This document shows positions 5,363 to 8,066 of a stretch of 8,066 bases of DNA, piece by piece. The stretch covers positions 1 through 8,066 of the forward strand of contig CAZUQA010000034.1 of the NCBI GenBank assembly GCA_964622375.1, read 5' to 3'. Positions within the stretch are counted from its first letter, which is position 1, and the number at the start of each line of letters is the position of its first letter. A program made the position numbers and the translations under genes. Under the pieces are notes generated by a model. That model saw nothing but the letters and a program-made list of their open reading frames with translations. It had not been told where the DNA came from and did not search any database. Source of the stretch: CAZUQA01 sp964622375 (GTDB taxonomy: Bacteria; Bacillota_I; Bacilli_A; Erysipelotrichales; Erysipelotrichaceae).

Positions 5363-6946
5363 ATGTCAATTTACACCGATGAAGTACAAGCCAAACAAAA
5401 GAAGACTCATAAGATCAGCGGAATTATTCTTGCCGCAATTTCCGGTTTTTCTTTGGCTTTTTATTGTTATTTGATGCTAACAATCAGTTTTCTACCACTA
5501 CGATATGTCATCATCTCTGCTGCTGTACTTGCCGGATTGACCGGGTTTTCGGTTTTTCTTTTATTAAAAAAAGAAACCAACAGCAAAAAACTGTCATTTT
5601 TCCTGCGGGCAGTCTTCAGTTGTCTGTTGAGCCTGTGTATGATTGTTGTGCCATTGGGTGTCAAAAGCATGGATAAGGCCTTGGATACTTTATTTGAACT
5701 ACCGGAAAATGGGGAAAGCGATATGATTTTTGTCGCTTTGAGTAGCGATACTATCACTAAACCGGAGCAGCTATTTGATGTTGCCATTGCCGTGCAGGCC
5801 AGCGATGATTTAGCTAACCAAGCCTATGCTATTGATTTTATCCAAAAAGAATACAACAAAGAGTTAAGTTTTACGGAGTATGAAGATATTATCGGAGCTA
5901 TTGATGACTTATTAGCCGGGCAGTGTCGGGTAGTACTATTAAATCAGAGCTATTTCGATGTCATAAAAGACAACGAGGCATACAAAAATTTATCAGAGGA
6001 CACTAAAGTAATCTACAAAGTGGAAATCCTCTACGATTTGGAAGAAGTCTTTAATAATGCTCGGGTAACGGAAGAACCTTTCAATATTCTGGTGTCCGGA
6101 GCGGATAACTATGGAGCGATTAAGACGATTTATCGCAGTGATGTGAATATGTTAGTGAGTGTCACTCCGAAAACAAAACAGATATTAATTACTTCATTAC
6201 CGAGAGATACCTACGTCAAAGTTCCTTGTTGGAACGGGGCCTACGATAAACTGACCCATGCTTCAGCTGCCGGTTGGCGCTCGCCCAAAGGGGTAGCTTG
6301 TTCCATGGCGACCATTGAAGACTTTTTGGATGTGAAGATTGACTTCTATGTCTTGATTAACTTCAGTTCGGTGGTTGAAATCGTCGATACCCTGGGGGGA
6401 ATAACTATTGATAACCCCTATCCTTTTACTTTTTCCTATAAGCCTTATACCCACTTTCCCCAAGGTGTGATTGATCTTAATGGGGAAGAAACCCTATTGT
6501 TTGTCCGGGAAAGGAAAAGTGCAAAAAAAGGTGATATGGGAAGAAATGAACATCAGATTGTTGTTCTCAGAGCAATGTTGAAAAAAATGTTGCAGCCCAG
6601 TATGTTGAGTAAAGCTAATCAGCTGTTTGTCACCTTAGCCGACAGTTATCAGACCAACTTCAGCAGTGAGCAGATATCCGCATTAATCAAAATGCAGTTG
6701 AGCGATTTGGCAGCTTGGGACTTACATAATCAATCCTTACAAGGGCAAACTGCCAGAAAGTTGAGTGCTTTACTGACGAAATATCAAACTTTCAGTATGA
6801 CGATAATTTTCCCCAACCAGCTAAAAGTAGCTAAAGCCAATATCAAAGCTCTATTAAGCGGGGAGATATTGCAAGATGTGAAGCTACCGGAAGGAATAAA
6901 ACAAGACATTAAAAGTGACACCCCTAAAAAGAAAGAAACTAAATAG
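5363..6946 (+). CDS. LytR-CpsA-Psr (LCP) family wall glycopolymer transferase with three N-terminal membrane helices
   Basis: LCP enzymes move lipid-linked anionic polymers (teichoic acid, capsule) onto peptidoglycan outside the membrane. The 527-residue chain has three hydrophobic helices (about 19-40, 46-68 and 79-101), an extracellular accessory region (about 117-240) and the LCP domain (about 255-412). This is the CpsA/Wzg-like layout rather than the single-helix TagT type. LCP landmarks are present: RSD (258-260), SLPRDTYVKVP (278-288) with R281, DKLTHASAAG (295-304), DTLGGITID (342-350), FVRERKS (380-386) and GRNEHQ (393-398). These arginines and aspartates bind the pyrophosphate and metal in characterised members. 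The tail is lysine-rich. The start is uncertain: ATG 5363 is preferred although it lacks a good ribosome site; a TTG at 5318 would add 15 residues. It lies between two paralogous lipoprotein genes, suggesting a shared envelope function. Confidence 0.9.
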   Translation: MSIYTDEVQAKQKKTHKISGIILAAISGFSLAFYCYLMLTISFLPLRYVIISAAVLAGLTGFSVFLLLKKETNSKKLSFFLRAVFSCLLSLCMIVVPLGVKSMDKALDTLFELPENGESDMIFVALSSDTITKPEQLFDVAIAVQASDDLANQAYAIDFIQKEYNKELSFTEYEDIIGAIDDLLAGQCRVVLLNQSYFDVIKDNEAYKNLSEDTKVIYKVEILYDLEEVFNNARVTEEPFNILVSGADNYGAIKTIYRSDVNMLVSVTPKTKQILITSLPRDTYVKVPCWNGAYDKLTHASAAGWRSPKGVACSMATIEDFLDVKIDFYVLINFSSVVEIVDTLGGITIDNPYPFTFSYKPYTHFPQGVIDLNGEETLLFVRERKSAKKGDMGRNEHQIVVLRAMLKKMLQPSMLSKANQLFVTLADSYQTNFSSEQISALIKMQLSDLAAWDLHNQSLQGQTARKLSALLTKYQTFSMTIIFPNQLKVAKANIKALLSGEILQDVKLPEGIKQDIKSDTPKKKETK

Positions 6947-6949
6947 CTA

Positions 6950-6979
6950 CTTGAGCTAATATTCTCAAGCAGTAATTTT
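6950..6979 (+). terminator. Weak hairpin after the LCP gene, possible partial terminator
   Basis: CTTGAG (6950-6955) and CTCAAG (6964-6969) form a 6-base-pair stem with an 8-base loop, 3 bases after the LCP stop codon. Only a short TTTT follows, after a 6-base gap (6976-6979). This is poor for an intrinsic terminator. It may cause partial termination or stabilise the message end, so co-transcription of the next gene remains possible. Confidence 0.25.
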
Positions 6980-7029
6980 AAAGTAACTCCCAGAAGTAGG
7001 AGCAAGATACAACACGGTAAGGAGAGACC

Positions 7030-8066
7030 ATGAAAAAAAAGCAAACTTCAGTAAAGACTTTGAGAATTTTCAAATTGTTTTTAGTTTTAACTTTGAGTTT
7101 TTTAACGATTTTTGGCTGTGACGGGAAATCGCAGAACGAAGTGAAAAAACCGAATTCCAACAGCAGTTTTAGTGAACAAGCAGCCATCGACTATATTGCA
7201 GCAGTGTTTGCTCAAAGCTGTGGTGAAACCGCAGGTAAGCCGGGTGAGGATTCCCACTGCCCTTTTACTTACGATGCTTCTAATGCCTATAGGTTTATTT
7301 CGTTGGCTCCCGGGGCTATTACTGAAAGCACGCTAGGTGATCAGTGGGCTTTGTTCCATATAATTCGTGAAGTAAAACCGGAAGCGGTTTTTGAAGGACT
7401 GGAACCCGATTATGATGAAGAGACTGATGAGCTTTATTTTCCGGAAAGACCGGAGGCATTTTACACCTACATGAGTGCTGGCGAGCGCAAAAAATGGGAG
7501 AGTTATCAACAAGAGTATTATTATGATATGGCAGAAACAGATGAAATTAGAATCTACGAAATCAAAAAAGTACAAGCTGCTATCGATGCGGCTGTTGGCC
7601 GGGATCGGGTTGATATCGTCAAAGTTTTAAAAAATGAAGATTTTCAACTGAAATTTGACTTAGTGTTTTATTGTGAAAAAGGCTATATCTATTGTTTAGA
7701 TAGTTATCCGGAAGACAAAGCCCATATTTTGTATAAAGTGGTGGGCGCCAAGATTAGCGACGAAAACCGCGTTATTGTCAGCTTGAATATCCTGGATACC
7801 GCTTATAATTTGTATGATTTTGCCAGCGATTTTAGTTATTGGACCTGGCAGGAAGTTAGTAATGAAGATGGCGAAGAAGATTATATTGATATTGTAGAAA
7901 AATATATGAAATCGGAAGCTGATCTCAATTCTGTCGATTTCTACATCAGTATTATGGACAAAGAATTTGGCGAGAAACCGGGGGTTATCGAAGTTGAATT
8001 GTTTTGGCAAGATGGTAGCTTCCACCTTTGGGGCAGTAGTGTCGCCGGTGGTTTTGTCGCACCCTC
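7030..8066 (+). CDS. Surface lipoprotein, paralog of the SH3b lipoprotein (3' end outside the window)
   Basis: An open frame starts at ATG 7030, with AAGGAG (7019-7024) 5 bases upstream, and runs without a stop to the window edge (345 codons). The product begins MKKKQTSVKT, then a hydrophobic segment and a lipobox TIFGC with lipidation at C30, the same position as in the lipoprotein at 4031. After a polar linker (about 32-46) the chain follows that protein collinearly. Shared points include VQxxID (181-186; 180-185 in the other), YDFxS (262-266; 260-264), GVIE (318-321; 296-299), DG (328-329; 307-308) and LxG (333-335; 311-313). Function is unknown. The visible part stops just where the SH3b domain starts in the paralog, so a similar domain may lie beyond the edge. 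Four cysteines after C30 (64, 77, 215, 222) could form disulfides. No enzymatic motif was seen. Confidence 0.85.
   Translation, partial: MKKKQTSVKTLRIFKLFLVLTLSFLTIFGCDGKSQNEVKKPNSNSSFSEQAAIDYIAAVFAQSCGETAGKPGEDSHCPFTYDASNAYRFISLAPGAITESTLGDQWALFHIIREVKPEAVFEGLEPDYDEETDELYFPERPEAFYTYMSAGERKKWESYQQEYYYDMAETDEIRIYEIKKVQAAIDAAVGRDRVDIVKVLKNEDFQLKFDLVFYCEKGYIYCLDSYPEDKAHILYKVVGAKISDENRVIVSLNILDTAYNLYDFASDFSYWTWQEVSNEDGEEDYIDIVEKYMKSEADLNSVDFYISIMDKEFGEKPGVIEVELFWQDGSFHLWGSSVAGGFVAP

Noticed and set aside
6987..7002. CTCC/GGAG inverted repeat before the second lipoprotein gene
   Set aside because: It is only 4 bases per arm with an 8-base loop and could easily occur by chance; the ribosome site used is the later AAGGAG at 7019.
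7333..8025. Two minus-strand open frames (7333-7575 and 7696-8025)
   Set aside because: They lie opposite the plus-strand lipoprotein that runs off the window, which has a signal peptide, lipobox, ribosome site and similarity to the gene at 4031. The antisense frames have none of these.

Overview
The window looks like a chromosomal segment of a low-to-moderate GC Gram-positive bacterium (Bacillota). The basis is the set of families present: a lysine (L-box) riboswitch with an intrinsic terminator, strong AAGGAG-type ribosome binding sites, lipoprotein signal peptides, an SH3b surface domain and a LytR-CpsA-Psr (LCP) wall-polymer ligase. No genus can be assigned from the sequence alone. No rRNA, tRNA, CRISPR array, insertion sequence or phage gene was seen.

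Layout. (1) 52-1110, plus strand: a class II Fic-domain protein with a complete catalytic motif, an N-terminal inhibitory motif and a C-terminal winged-helix domain. (2) 1144-3761, minus strand: one complete transcription unit. In transcript order it has a promoter (TTGACA-17-TAGTAT), a lysine riboswitch, an intrinsic terminator, a solute-binding lipoprotein, a permease, an ATPase and a long terminator hairpin. The hairpin overlaps the end of the convergent fic gene. The riboswitch is the best evidence for substrate: this should be a lysine importer switched off when lysine is plentiful. (3) 3762 to the right edge, plus strand: a lipoprotein with an SH3b domain, a three-helix LCP protein and a second lipoprotein cut by the window end. 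The two lipoproteins are collinear, diverged paralogs flanking the LCP gene.

How the genes may work together. The ABC unit forms one importer. The three right-hand genes all encode products acting outside the membrane. The LCP protein would transfer a lipid-linked glycopolymer to peptidoglycan, and the lipoproteins could sit at the membrane-wall interface. That link is inferred from gene order only. The least explained element is the roughly 150-base leader of the first lipoprotein gene. It holds a stable hairpin and two crossing inverted repeats just before the ribosome binding site. It is the best candidate here for an undescribed regulatory element.
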